Below are positions 6,537 through 14,812 of a stretch of 35,284 bases of DNA, piece after piece. The position numbers and the translations under genes are program-made. Source of the stretch: Planctomycetota bacterium (GTDB lineage: Bacteria; Planctomycetota; SZUA-567; H5-PLA8); contig JAHCJK010000002.1 of assembly GCA_026184295.1 (NCBI GenBank), positions 74,946 through 110,229 on the forward strand, written 5' to 3'. Every line of letters starts with the position of its first letter. The stretch's first letter is position 1. The notes beneath the pieces are model-generated. The model saw only the letters and a list, made by a program, of their open reading frames with translations. It was not told the DNA's origin and ran no database searches.

Positions 6537-7294
6537 TACTTCACGCCCACGTACAGGTGCACGGTTCCAAAGGTGAGCGGGACGGCGCGGACGTCTTTGA
6601 GGCCGATCGCGCGCATGCGCTCGGCCATCTCGTCGGGGCCCGCGAAGGCCTGGATCGACTTGGGCAGGTAGCGGTACGCGTCCCCCGCCACCCACGCGAT
6701 GCACCCCGCCACGATCGGCAGGATGTACTTCAGATAGCACATGTACAGCGGCCCGAAGAAGAACCCGCGCGGCTTGGTGAATTCGAGCACCAGCACCTTC
6801 CCGCCGGGCCGGACCACGCGGGCCATCTCGCGCAGGCCGCGCTCCAGGTCGCCCACGTTGCGGATGCCGAACCCGACGCTCGAAGCCGCGCACGCGCCGT
6901 CCCGCAGCGGCAGGCGCAGCGTATCGCCGACGCCAAAGGCCACGCCTTCCAGCCTCGCGCGCTGCGCTTTCTTGGGCCCGTACGCGACCATCTCGGGCGT
7001 AAAATCCAGCGCGAGGACCTTCACCGCCGGCGCGGCGCGCTTGATCGCAAAGGCGAGATCGCCCGTGCCCGTGCAGAGGTCCGCCACCGCGTCCGAGGCG
7101 CCGAGGCCGGCGACTTCGCGGGCCGCGATGCGGCGCCAGCGGAAGTCCAGGCCCAGCGAAAGCAGGTGGTTGAGAAAGTCGTAGCGCCGCGCGACGCGGG
7201 CGAACATTTCGCGAACTTCGGCGGGCGACTTGCCGCCGGCGTTGCGCAGGTCGTCGGAAGCGGGGGCGGTGGCGCTCAAGGCGGCGGTTCCCAT
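6536..7294 (-). CDS. ubiE/menG: Demethylmenaquinone methyltransferase / UbiE family
   Basis: A 252-residue class I SAM methyltransferase with the UbiE/MenG signatures: VREMFARVARRYDFLNHLLSLGLD at the N-terminus, SAM-binding VADLCTGTGDLAF, then LALDFTPEMVAYG, GFGIRNVGDLERGLREMARVVRPGGKVLVLEF, and the C-terminal YRYLPKSIQAFAG. The enzyme C-methylates demethylmenaquinone to menaquinone (or the ubiquinone intermediate) at the membrane. Length is normal for the family. No other menaquinone genes are nearby. It is convergent with the zinc-ribbon gene and followed on its 5' side by a long gene-free stretch that must hold its promoter. Confidence 0.93.
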   Translation of the reverse strand: MGTAALSATAPASDDLRNAGGKSPAEVREMFARVARRYDFLNHLLSLGLDFRWRRIAAREVAGLGASDAVADLCTGTGDLAFAIKRAAPAVKVLALDFTPEMVAYGPKKAQRARLEGVAFGVGDTLRLPLRDGACAASSVGFGIRNVGDLERGLREMARVVRPGGKVLVLEFTKPRGFFFGPLYMCYLKYILPIVAGCIAWVAGDAYRYLPKSIQAFAGPDEMAERMRAIGLKDVRAVPLTFGTVHLYVGVK

Positions 7295-7550
7295 GTGGAA
7301 CCTAAGGATAGCAGATGCGAAGCGTTATGCGAACGGAGTCTGGGAGTTCACAGGTGCATGAGGGCCGTCAGGGGATTCACGTAAGAAATCTTATCCGGAA
7401 TTTTACTGAATAGTTTGTAAATTCGATGTCTGTGCGATATTTTATTCCGAGACATATATACGCTGGGGGAGCATCTCGGTAGATGTAGGGCAAGGGCATT
7501 CTTGGGGAACCTGTGTGACGCATGCTTTGCGCATGTGGTCTCATGGGTAA

Positions 7551-7567
7551 ATTTCCTGATAGGAAAT
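7551..7567. promoter_or_regulatory. 17-bp perfect palindrome, possible operator
   Basis: ATTTCCTGATAGGAAAT has 7-bp perfect arms and a 3-bp centre, which suits a homodimeric HTH regulator. It lies about 190 bp upstream of the TetR-type gene in the AT-rich gap. No direct evidence links it to that regulator. Confidence 0.4.
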
Positions 7568-7723
7568 CCCAAGCGATGCGCTTCTGCGTTGATCACCTAA
7601 CCGGTCTGTTTCACGTAATCCCTTCTAGACCTTGTAGAAGTGCGAAAATCCAGTATAGCCTCCTAACATTATTCTCACTTCGATCGACCTCCCCCGAATG
7701 GTTCGCCATTGACGCACGGGTGC

Positions 7724-7745
7724 TTTACGCACGTACATGTGCAAA
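7724..7745. promoter_or_regulatory. Imperfect 22-bp palindrome just upstream of the TetR gene
   Basis: Between TTTACGCAC and GTGCAAA the site is symmetric at 8 of 11 position pairs. It abuts the Shine-Dalgarno AAGGGAG (7744-7750) of the TetR gene, a plausible autoregulatory operator position. Confidence 0.35.
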
Positions 7746-7757
7746 GGGAGCGCACCT

Positions 7758-8465
7758 ATGAGCACGAACGGCGCTATGGGCAAAGGACCTCGGTCGCGCG
7801 GACGTCCGCCCAATCCGGAACTACGTACGGCAAAACACGGACGCATGCTGAACGCGGCCATGGATCTCTTCGTGGATCGCGGCTACGAGCATGTCACCGT
7901 AGAGCAGATCGCGCGCGCGGCGGGCCAGTCGAAGGGCGCGTTCTACTGGTACTTCAAGGACAAGGAAGACTGCCTGCAGCAGATCGTGCGCGGCTGGGCG
8001 CAGAAGATGGACATCGCGCTGACGCAGGCGATCACCAACCGCGACACGCGCTCGCGGGAGCGCCTTCTCTCGATCAGCGATTTTCGCAAATGGAGCGACC
8101 AGGACTTCCAGCGCTTCGTGATGCTGCTGAACGGCATGGTCCACAGCCGTTCATCGACGGTGCGCGAGATGGCGCTGAACATGGCCGGCGACTGGGCGCG
8201 CAACGGCTTTACGATGATCCGGCAACTGGCGCAGGAGTCGGCGCGCGAGGCCGGCTGGACCCCGCAGCAGCTCGCCAAGTTCGACTTCGACGCCTGGACG
8301 CTCTGCTACATCTCCTGCTACAACGGGCTCTACCAGATGCTCTCGCGGGGCATCGGCGGGACGAACATGACGCCCGACCGCATCGCGGACGCGATCCACG
8401 CCTTCTTCATCCATCCGGTGGTCGCGCGCGAGGAACTCGAACAGCGCCAGAAGGCCGCGCAGTAG
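7758..8465 (+). CDS. TetR/AcrR family transcriptional regulator
   Basis: A 235-residue regulator. The N-terminal TetR DNA-binding domain (about residues 20-75) includes the helix-turn-helix VTVEQIARAAGQSKGAFYWYFKDKEDCL, an almost canonical TetR signature. The C-terminal two thirds is a helical ligand-binding and dimerisation domain without a recognised ligand class. ATG 7758 is chosen because AAGGGAG lies seven nt upstream; an earlier in-frame ATG at 7737 has no such signal and overlaps a candidate operator. The basic leader GKGPRSRGRPPN is common in this family. It is convergent with the transporter gene next door, whose expression or substrate it may control (inference). Confidence 0.9.
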   Translation: MSTNGAMGKGPRSRGRPPNPELRTAKHGRMLNAAMDLFVDRGYEHVTVEQIARAAGQSKGAFYWYFKDKEDCLQQIVRGWAQKMDIALTQAITNRDTRSRERLLSISDFRKWSDQDFQRFVMLLNGMVHSRSSTVREMALNMAGDWARNGFTMIRQLAQESAREAGWTPQQLAKFDFDAWTLCYISCYNGLYQMLSRGIGGTNMTPDRIADAIHAFFIHPVVAREELEQRQKAAQ

Positions 8466-8475
8466 CCGCGCGGCC

Positions 8476-9468
8476 TTACTCAAGCTGCGGGAGCGCCCCC
8501 GACGGCACGGCGGCGCGTTCGGCCTCGATGCGGCGGCGGAAGACCTCGATCAGGAACGTGTCGAAGATCAGTTGCAGCGCGTGGTAGGTCACGAGCGAGA
8601 TCACGCCCAGGCCGTTGCCCGGAAAGAGATCGAGCAGCTTGATCGAGACCGGCAGGGTCTTCTGCCCGCCGACGAAGACCGCGGCCACGCGGTCGCTCTG
8701 ATTCAGCCCCAGCGCCCGGCCGCCCAGTTCCATCAGCCCCGCGGTCGCCGCGTGCGCGGCCAGGCAGACCGCGACCAGCACCAGCAACTGCGCGAGCCCG
8801 AAGCCCGCGGCCTGGTCGCTGGCGCGCGAGGCCGCCTGCAGGATCACCAGCACCAGCAGCAGCCGGGAGGCCACGCCCAGCGGGCGTTCCCACGCGCGGC
8901 GGCGTTCCTTCACCACCAGCGCCACGAACTGCCCGAGCACGATCGGCAGCAGGACGTACAGCGCGAGTTCGATCATGACTTCCTGCATCGAAAAGGAATG
9001 GCTCCGGCCGAGGGTGGCCTTGAGCACCAGCGGGCCGATGAGGAAGTTCAGGCCGTTGCTGAGCACCGTCATGACGATGCACAGCCCGGTGTTTCCGCCG
9101 GCCATGCGCGTCCAGACGGCGGCGCTGGCGAGCGTCGTCGGGGCCGCGCCCATCGCCAGCAGGCCGATGCCGGCCGGGGTGGACATGCCGCCCACCAGGG
9201 GCGCCATCAGAAAGTAGAGCGCGGGGAGGATGACGTAGGTGCCCGCCAGGCTGAGCAGCAGCGCCTTGTACGAACCGAGCCCGCGGACGAGTTCGGAGGC
9301 GTTGAGCAGGATGCCCGGCAGGAGCAGCAGCAGAAAGATGAACGGCTTGTGCCCGACGGTCTTGTAGAGCGCCAGCCCAGGCTGCGGCCAGACGACGCCG
9401 AGCAGCACCATGGCCAAAAGCAGGACCAGAAACCACTGCTTGGCCAGGAGGCTGTAGATGGCTTTCAT
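8476..9468 (-). CDS. SLC10A7/bile-acid:sodium symporter (BASS)-like membrane transporter
   Basis: A 330-residue, strongly hydrophobic protein with about nine to ten membrane segments, starting with WFLVLLLAMVLLGVVWP. Family marks are GAAPTTLASAAVWTRMAGGN after the third or fourth helix and FVGGQKTLPVSIKLLDLF near the C-terminus, matching the SBF-like (PF13593 type, SLC10A7/YfeH-related) transporters. Substrate is unknown; family members move organic anions with Na+. The stop is 10 bp from the stop of the convergent TetR gene. The start ATG 9468 diverges from the phosphatase gene 140 bp away. Confidence 0.85.
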   Translation of the reverse strand: MKAIYSLLAKQWFLVLLLAMVLLGVVWPQPGLALYKTVGHKPFIFLLLLLPGILLNASELVRGLGSYKALLLSLAGTYVILPALYFLMAPLVGGMSTPAGIGLLAMGAAPTTLASAAVWTRMAGGNTGLCIVMTVLSNGLNFLIGPLVLKATLGRSHSFSMQEVMIELALYVLLPIVLGQFVALVVKERRRAWERPLGVASRLLLVLVILQAASRASDQAAGFGLAQLLVLVAVCLAAHAATAGLMELGGRALGLNQSDRVAAVFVGGQKTLPVSIKLLDLFPGNGLGVISLVTYHALQLIFDTFLIEVFRRRIEAERAAVPSGALPQLE

Positions 9469-9608
9469 CCCGGAATTGTAGTGCGCCGGCCCGGGCTGTC
9501 AGTTGAAGATGCGCCCGCGAAAGCCTCTGGCGCTTCCCGTCCTTGTGTCTAAGCTCTCCCCCGAAAGCGTATGGGACCCAAGCCGTATTATGGTGGTCGG
9601 AGGTCCGT

Positions 9609-10247
9609 ATGGCGCGCCTCGTCCTGATTCTGGTCGTCGGCCTCGCGCTGGGCGCGGCGGGACTCTGGTATGCCCGCGCCGGGGACCCGAAAACCGCGGC
9701 GCCTACCCCGCCCGTTCCCGCGCCGCCTTCGCTGCCCCTGCATGCCAAGACCGAAAAGGACTGGGCCGAGAAGCTCGAACGCCCGGGCCTGGGCAATCTC
9801 CACAAGGTCTCCGACCGGCTTTACCGGGGCGCGCAGCCGACCGAGGAAGGCATGGCGGAACTCAAGAAGCTCGGCATCAAGACCGTCGTGAACCTGCGCC
9901 TGACGGCCAGCGACCGCGACGAGATCGGCGGCAAGGACCTCGCCTACGACCACATCTACTTCAATCCGTACCATCCCGAAGACGAGGACATGGTCCGCTT
10001 CCTCAAGCTCGTCACCGACAAGGACCGCGCGCCGGTCTTCGTTCACTGCCGGCACGGGTCCGACCGCACGGGCACCGTCTGCGCGCTCTACCGCATCGCC
10101 GTGCAGGGCTGGGCGAAAGAGGACGCGATCCGCGAGATGACCGAACACGACCTCGGCTTCCACGACGATTTCTTCCAGAACCTCGTCGCGTACCTCCGGA
10201 AAATGGACGTCGCGGCCATCCAGAAACAGGCGGGGATCGCTCCTTGA
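9609..10247 (+). CDS. Secreted or membrane-anchored dual-specificity-like protein phosphatase
   Basis: A 212-residue protein. An N-terminal hydrophobic segment (ARLVLILVVGLALGAAGLWYA) acts as signal or anchor, followed by a Pro/Ala linker. The catalytic domain has the cysteine-phosphatase loop HCRHGSDRTG with Cys147 and Arg153. The upstream pattern VSDRLYRGAQPTEEGMAELKKLGIKTVVNLR is typical of dual-specificity or Siw14-like phosphatases. ATG 9609 is preferred because GGAGG lies at 9599-9603; the frame extends further upstream without a good start. It heads a four-gene rightward set and overlaps the next gene by four bases. Substrate could be a phosphoprotein, lipid or inositol phosphate; the location is probably periplasmic. 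Confidence 0.85.
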   Translation: MARLVLILVVGLALGAAGLWYARAGDPKTAAPTPPVPAPPSLPLHAKTEKDWAEKLERPGLGNLHKVSDRLYRGAQPTEEGMAELKKLGIKTVVNLRLTASDRDEIGGKDLAYDHIYFNPYHPEDEDMVRFLKLVTDKDRAPVFVHCRHGSDRTGTVCALYRIAVQGWAKEDAIREMTEHDLGFHDDFFQNLVAYLRKMDVAAIQKQAGIAP

Positions 10248-11377
10248 CTACCAAAAACAGAATACTGGTGCTCTCGGCGTCCGTGGGCGCGGGGCACATG
10301 CGCGCCGCGCAGGCCGTGGAGCTGGCGCTGAAAGACCTCGCGCCCAACGCCGTCGTCAAGAACCTCGACATCCTCACGCTCACCAACGCGGCCTTCCGCC
10401 GCGTCTACGCCAAGAGCTACTTCGACCTCGTCGAGCGCGCCCCGCACGTGCTCGGCTACCTGTACGACTACTTCGACCGGCCCAGCAAGAGCGAGAACCC
10501 GTTCAGCAAGCGCTTCAAGCTGCTGGTGCAGAAGGCCAACCTGCGCAAATTCTTCGACCTGCTCGAGGAAGAGCCCTGGGACATCGTGGTCAACACGCAC
10601 TTCCTGCCCGCCGAACTGATCGCGTCGCTGAAGAAGAAGAACAAGTTCAAGGCGCCGCACCTGACCGTCACCACCGACTTCGACACGCACCTGCTCTGGG
10701 TCAACCAGCCCTGCGAGCACTACTTCACCGCCACCGACGAGGGCGCGCTGTACCTGCAGGCGCTGGGCATCCCGGCGAAGGACTGCACCGTCACCGGCAT
10801 CCCGATCCACCCGCTCTTCAGCAAACCCAAGGAACGCGCCGCCTGCATCGCCTCGCAGGGGCTCGGCGGCGACCGGCCGATCGTGCTCCAGTCGGCGGGC
10901 GGCTTCGGCGTCGGGCCGATCGAGACGATCTACAAGGGCATCCTCTCGGTCGAGACGCCGCTCGAGGTCGTGCTCGTCGCGGGCAAGAACGAGGAAGCGA
11001 AGAAGAAGCTCGAGAAGGTGCCGGTGCCGCCGCGCCACCGCGCGAAGGTGCTCGGCTTTACCGACAAGATGGACGAACTGATGGCCGCGGCCGACGTCGT
11101 CGTCAGCAAGCCCGGCGGCCTGACCACCAGCGAAGTGCTGGCCCGCGGCGCGGCCATGTGCATCGTGAATCCGATTCCCGGACAGGAGAGCCGCAACAGC
11201 GACTTCCTGCTCGAACACGGCGCCGCGATCAAGATCAACAACCTCGCCCTCACCGCGCACAAGCTCCAGAGCCTGCTCGGCAACCCCGAACGCCTGGCGC
11301 GCCTGAAGGCCAACGCCAAGCGCCTGGGCAAGCCCAACGCCGCGTACGAGATCGCGCGCCGCGTGCTCGACTGGTAA
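10244..11377 (+). CDS. MGDG-synthase/UgtP-like glycosyltransferase (GT28)
   Basis: About 377 residues. The N-terminal half matches the monogalactosyldiacylglycerol synthase domain (ILVLSASVGAGHMRAAQAVE, then LTVTTDFDTHLLWVN and VTGIPIHPLF). The C-terminal half is a GT28-type UDP-sugar-binding domain (VLQSAGGFGVGPIE, then DVVVSKPGGLTTSEVLARGAA and PGQESRNSDFLLEHGAA). The expected reaction is transfer of a sugar from a nucleotide sugar to diacylglycerol, or a MurG-like acceptor reaction, at the cytoplasmic membrane face. No ATG is near; TTG 10244 overlaps the phosphatase stop as TTGA, implying translational coupling. The next gene follows after 19 bp. Confidence 0.85.
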   Translation: MTTKNRILVLSASVGAGHMRAAQAVELALKDLAPNAVVKNLDILTLTNAAFRRVYAKSYFDLVERAPHVLGYLYDYFDRPSKSENPFSKRFKLLVQKANLRKFFDLLEEEPWDIVVNTHFLPAELIASLKKKNKFKAPHLTVTTDFDTHLLWVNQPCEHYFTATDEGALYLQALGIPAKDCTVTGIPIHPLFSKPKERAACIASQGLGGDRPIVLQSAGGFGVGPIETIYKGILSVETPLEVVLVAGKNEEAKKKLEKVPVPPRHRAKVLGFTDKMDELMAAADVVVSKPGGLTTSEVLARGAAMCIVNPIPGQESRNSDFLLEHGAAIKINNLALTAHKLQSLLGNPERLARLKANAKRLGKPNAAYEIARRVLDW

Positions 11378-11396
11378 TCGCGCCGGAGATTCACCC

Positions 11397-12179
11397 ATGA
11401 GCGACGCGCCTAAAAGCCCCTGGGACCCCAACCAGTACGAACGCTATAAAAAGGAGCGCGCGCAGCCCTTCTTCGACCTGCTCGGCCTCGTCCAGCCCCG
11501 GCCCGGCATGCGCGTCGCCGATCTCGGCTGCGGCACCGGCGAACTGACCCGCGAACTGCACCGCAAGCTCCAGGCACGCGAGACCCTCGGGCTCGACAGT
11601 TCGCCGAGCATGCTCGCCGAATGCGCCAAGTACCCCGCGGACGGCCTGCGCTTCGAACAGGGCGAGATCGCCGCCTTCGCGCCCGCGCAGCCGCTCGACC
11701 TGGTCTTCACCAACGCCGCGCTGCACTGGCTGCCCGGCCACGAGGACCTGCTCGAACGCATCGCCGGGCATCTCGCGCCGGACGGCCAGCTCGCCGTGCA
11801 GGTACCCTCGAACCAGACGCACCCTTCGCAGTCCATCGCCTACGGGCTGGCGAAGGAGGAGCCCTACGAGCCGTACATGCGCCACACGGACTCGTACGAG
11901 AACGTCCTGCCGCCCGAACGCTACGCGGAGCTGCTCCACCGGCTCGGCTTCCGCGAACAGCGCGTCTTCCTGCGCGTCTACGGGCACGTGCTGCCAGCGC
12001 GCGCGGACGTGATCGAATGGGTCAAAGGCACGACGCTCACGCGCTTCAAGCGCGCCCTGCCGGAAGCGCTGTACGCGCAATTCCTCGAGGCCTACCGCAC
12101 GCGGCTCTTTTCTGTTCTTGAGGATCGCGCGCCTTACTTTTATCCCTTCAAACGCATTTTGATGTGGGGCGCGCGTTAA
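11397..12179 (+). CDS. Trans-aconitate 2-methyltransferase-like SAM methyltransferase
   Basis: A 260-residue class I methyltransferase with Tam-type marks: [21 protein letters not shown] at the N-terminus, SAM motif [47 protein letters not shown], and [17 protein letters not shown] near the C-terminus. Tam methylates trans-aconitate, a by-product of aconitase; close relatives act on other small acids, so the exact substrate is inferred. ATG 11397 has GGAGA about nine nt upstream. It is third in the phosphatase-glycosyltransferase-methyltransferase-dehydrogenase run, with 19 and 20 bp to its neighbours. Confidence 0.85.
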   Translation: MSDAPKSPWDPNQYERYKKERAQPFFDLLGLVQPRPGMRVADLGCGTGELTRELHRKLQARETLGLDSSPSMLAECAKYPADGLRFEQGEIAAFAPAQPLDLVFTNAALHWLPGHEDLLERIAGHLAPDGQLAVQVPSNQTHPSQSIAYGLAKEEPYEPYMRHTDSYENVLPPERYAELLHRLGFREQRVFLRVYGHVLPARADVIEWVKGTTLTRFKRALPEALYAQFLEAYRTRLFSVLEDRAPYFYPFKRILMWGAR

Positions 12180-12199
12180 CGGGGCGAAGGGAGGCGGGC

Positions 12200-13720
12200 A
12201 TGGCACGAGGCAAGACGGCCGGCGCGAAGGTGCTGGCGCCGGGACTGAACTACATCGGCGGCGAGTGGCTTCCGGACGAAGACGGCCTGGTGCTGGAAAG
12301 CCGCAATCCGGCCGACATCCGCGAACCGATCGGCTCTTTTCCCAATTCGCGCCTGAACGAAGTCCGGGCCGCGGTGCACGCCGCGAAGCAGGCCTTCAAG
12401 ACCTGGCGGCTGGTCCCGCCGCCGCAGCGCGGCGCGCTGATCCGCCGCTGCGCCCAGGTGCTGCGCGACCGCAAGGAAGCCATGGCGCGCCTGATGACGC
12501 GCGAGATGGGCAAGCCGTTGTCCGAAGCGCGCGGCGACGTGCAGGAAGCCATCGACTGCGCCGAATACTACGCGGGCGAAGGCCGCCGCTGGTTCGGCGA
12601 GACGACGCACAGCGAGCTGCCGGACAAGTTCGCCATGTCGGTGCGCACGCCCATCGGCGTCTGCGGCATGATCACGCCCTGGAACTTCCCCGTCGCGATC
12701 CCGAGCTGGAAGATCTTTCCCGCGCTGCTCTGCGGCAACACGGTGGTGCTCAAGCCCGCCGAAGACACGCCCGCCTGCGGCGCGGCCTTCGTGAAGGCGC
12801 TGGCCGACGCGGGCATCCCCGCGGGCGTCGTGAATCTGGTGCAGGGCATCGGCGAAGAGGCCGGCGCCGCGCTGGTGAACCACCCGGACGTGGCGCTGAT
12901 CAGCTTTACCGGCAGCAGCTACACCGGCAGCGCCATCGCCGAAGCCTGCGGCAAGTCCCTCAAGCGCTGCTCGCTCGAGATGGGCGGCAAGAACGCGCAG
13001 ATCGTGATGGACGACGCCGACCTGGACCTGGCGCTGGAGGGCGCGCTGTGGGGCGCCTTCGGCACCGCGGGGCAGCGCTGCACCGCCACCAGCCGCCTGC
13101 TGCTGCATAAGAAGATTCACAAGACCTTCGTGGCGAAGCTCGTCAAGGCCGCCAAGGCGCTGCGCGTCGGCGACCCGCTCGACGAACGCAACCAGGTGGG
13201 CCCGCTGGTCAACCAGGCGCAGCTCGACCGCGTGAGCGTCTACATGGACGTCGCGCGCAAGGACGGCGCGACGCTGCGCTGCGGCGGCAAGCGCGCCACC
13301 GGCCCGGGGCTCGCGCACGGCTACTTCTTTCAGCCCACGATCTTCGACGGCGTGACCCCGGAGATGCGCATCGCCCAGGAGGAAATCTTCGGGCCCGTGA
13401 CCTCGGTGATCGAGATCGGTTCGCTGGACGAAGCGATTGCCGTGCTGAACGGGACGAAGTACGGGCTTTCGAGCAGCATCTACACGCGCGACGTCAACGG
13501 GGCGTTCCGCGCGATCCGCGACATCGAGGCCGGCATCACGTACGTCAACGGCCCGACCATCGGCGCGGAAGTGCACCTGCCCTTCGGCGGCGTGAAGAAC
13601 ACCGGCAACGGCCACCGCGAAGCCGGCCGGAGCGCGCTGGACATCTTCAGCGAATGGAAGAGCGTCTACGTCGATTACAGCGGCAAGCTGCAGAAGGCGC
13701 AGATCGACGTGCAGGCGTAA
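12200..13720 (+). CDS. NAD(P)-dependent aldehyde dehydrogenase
   Basis: A 506-residue member of the aldehyde dehydrogenase superfamily. Visible motifs are [19 protein letters not shown] and VLKPAEDTP (cofactor binding), [11 protein letters not shown] (Rossmann turn), catalytic base Glu260 in LEMGGKNAQ, nucleophile Cys294 in GQRCTA, and the C-terminal [17 protein letters not shown]. The last motif with preceding [10 protein letters not shown] resembles alpha-ketoglutaric-semialdehyde or succinate-semialdehyde-type enzymes, but the substrate cannot be read directly. ATG 12200 is taken because GGGAGG lies at 12189-12194; an upstream frame extension lacks a good start. It is last in the operon-like run; its stop is followed 3 bp later by the stop of the convergent AraC gene. 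Confidence 0.92.
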   Translation: MARGKTAGAKVLAPGLNYIGGEWLPDEDGLVLESRNPADIREPIGSFPNSRLNEVRAAVHAAKQAFKTWRLVPPPQRGALIRRCAQVLRDRKEAMARLMTREMGKPLSEARGDVQEAIDCAEYYAGEGRRWFGETTHSELPDKFAMSVRTPIGVCGMITPWNFPVAIPSWKIFPALLCGNTVVLKPAEDTPACGAAFVKALADAGIPAGVVNLVQGIGEEAGAALVNHPDVALISFTGSSYTGSAIAEACGKSLKRCSLEMGGKNAQIVMDDADLDLALEGALWGAFGTAGQRCTATSRLLLHKKIHKTFVAKLVKAAKALRVGDPLDERNQVGPLVNQAQLDRVSVYMDVARKDGATLRCGGKRATGPGLAHGYFFQPTIFDGVTPEMRIAQEEIFGPVTSVIEIGSLDEAIAVLNGTKYGLSSSIYTRDVNGAFRAIRDIEAGITYVNGPTIGAEVHLPFGGVKNTGNGHREAGRSALDIFSEWKSVYVDYSGKLQKAQIDVQA

Positions 13721-13723
13721 GCT

Positions 13724-14680
13724 TCACACCGCCGCGGCGTCGCGGTACTGCGCGGGCGTCGTGCGCGTCCACTGCTTGAAGACCCGGCTGAAGAACGGCA
13801 CGTCCGCGAAGCCGCAGACCTCCGCGATCTCGCGCAGGCTCATCTCGCTCCCGCGCAGCATGCGGCAGGCGCTTTCGACCCGGCGCCGCTGCACGAACCG
13901 CACGGGGCTCATGCCCGTCACCCGCCGGAAGAGCTTGCGAAACTGAACTTCACTCACGAAGAGCTGCTTCGCCAGTTCGCCGACCGATAGCGCCGCGTTG
14001 GGCAGGTTGCGGTCGATGTACTCCAGCGCCGGCAGCAGCCGCGGAAGTTCCGCGTGCACGCGCCCCGCGCCGGGCATGCGGAAGCGGTCGCCGTGATGCC
14101 GCGCGATGTAGTGCAGCACAAGCTGGATCTCGGCGGCCATCGCCGCGCGCCAGCCGGGAGCCTTGAGCGCGTACTCGCGCGCCAGCCGCCGCGAGGCCGC
14201 CTCGTACGGCGTGTCCTTGCCGCCCGGCGCGTGCGGCGGAAAGCCCATCAGGTCGAGCAGGTTGATGCCTTCGAAGACCTGCGCGTGGAAGTGCGCCGTG
14301 ATCAGGTGCATCGCGGAGCCCTTGTCCTGCCTGACGTGGTGCTCCGCGCCCTGCGGGATCAGCATCAGGTCGCCCGGCCGGATGCGAAAGTATTCCGACT
14401 CGCCCTCGGGCCCGACGCGCCCGGCGCCGCTGCCGCTCGCGAACCAGAACCACATGCTGTCGTTCAGCACGCGCGGGCCGAGTTCCCAGCGTTCGGAGCA
14501 TTGCCATTCGACGGAGGAGATCGCGTGGACGCGCACGGCTTCCAGCCACTGCGCCAGGCGCGCGGGGTCGCCCTGCGGCAGGTTCGCGAAGGGATCGAAG
14601 CCTTTGGGGTCGCGGTGGACGGCCAGTTCGCCCCTGGGCGTCGTGGCGGGGAGGCCCTTGCGGCTGTGGCGGGCAGGCAT
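13724..14680 (-). CDS. AraC-family transcriptional regulator with cupin domain
   Basis: About 318 residues. The N-terminal half is a cupin-like sensor (EYFRIRPGDLMLIPQGAEHH, HLITAHFHA), the C-terminal half a double helix-turn-helix of AraC type (LSVGELAKQLFVSEVQFRKLFRRVTGMSP, then MSLREIAEVCGFADVPFFSRVFKQWTRTTPAQYR). Such cupin-AraC proteins usually control sugar or uronate use. ATG 14680 is the first start in front of recognisable protein, though no Shine-Dalgarno is obvious; the open frame upstream belongs to the shadow of the divergent PhyH gene. It diverges from that gene across 132 bp and probably regulates it. Confidence 0.9.
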   Translation of the reverse strand: MPARHSRKGLPATTPRGELAVHRDPKGFDPFANLPQGDPARLAQWLEAVRVHAISSVEWQCSERWELGPRVLNDSMWFWFASGSGAGRVGPEGESEYFRIRPGDLMLIPQGAEHHVRQDKGSAMHLITAHFHAQVFEGINLLDLMGFPPHAPGGKDTPYEAASRRLAREYALKAPGWRAAMAAEIQLVLHYIARHHGDRFRMPGAGRVHAELPRLLPALEYIDRNLPNAALSVGELAKQLFVSEVQFRKLFRRVTGMSPVRFVQRRRVESACRMLRGSEMSLREIAEVCGFADVPFFSRVFKQWTRTTPAQYRDAAAV

Positions 14681-14812
14681 GGTTTCGAAAAGTACAAGCA
14701 GATGAGCGTCCCGTCCATAGCTAAATGCACAGGCGCGGGGTACAAATAGCACCGTCGTACGAGGGAAAAACAGCCGGTCGCACGCGTCCACCCGCCCAAA
14801 AGGAGCCCGTCC

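Larger units (their letters stand above)
7295..7757. other. 463-bp gene-free, AT-richer stretch
   Basis: No convincing gene is present; short open frames here lack coding character. From about 7370 to 7700 the base composition is clearly richer in A+T than its surroundings. It contains a perfect 17-bp palindrome (7551-7567), a 6-bp inverted repeat CTTCTA/TAGAAG (7622-7640) and an imperfect palindrome before the TetR gene. It must carry the promoters of the divergent ubiE-like and tetR-like genes. An unrecognised small RNA is possible but unsupported. Confidence 0.5.

Noticed and set aside
3972..6893. A 973-codon open frame on the minus strand across the SPFH and zinc-ribbon genes
   Set aside because: It is antisense to two well-supported genes, has low-complexity Arg/Ala/Gly composition and no recognisable domain; a GC-rich shadow.
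7348..7596. An 82-codon minus-strand frame in the AT-rich gap
   Set aside because: No Shine-Dalgarno, no domain, and irregular composition; nothing supports translation.
9586..9591. TATTAT as a -10 box for the phosphatase gene
   Set aside because: No acceptable -35 box lies 15-19 bp upstream, and it would leave almost no leader before the Shine-Dalgarno.
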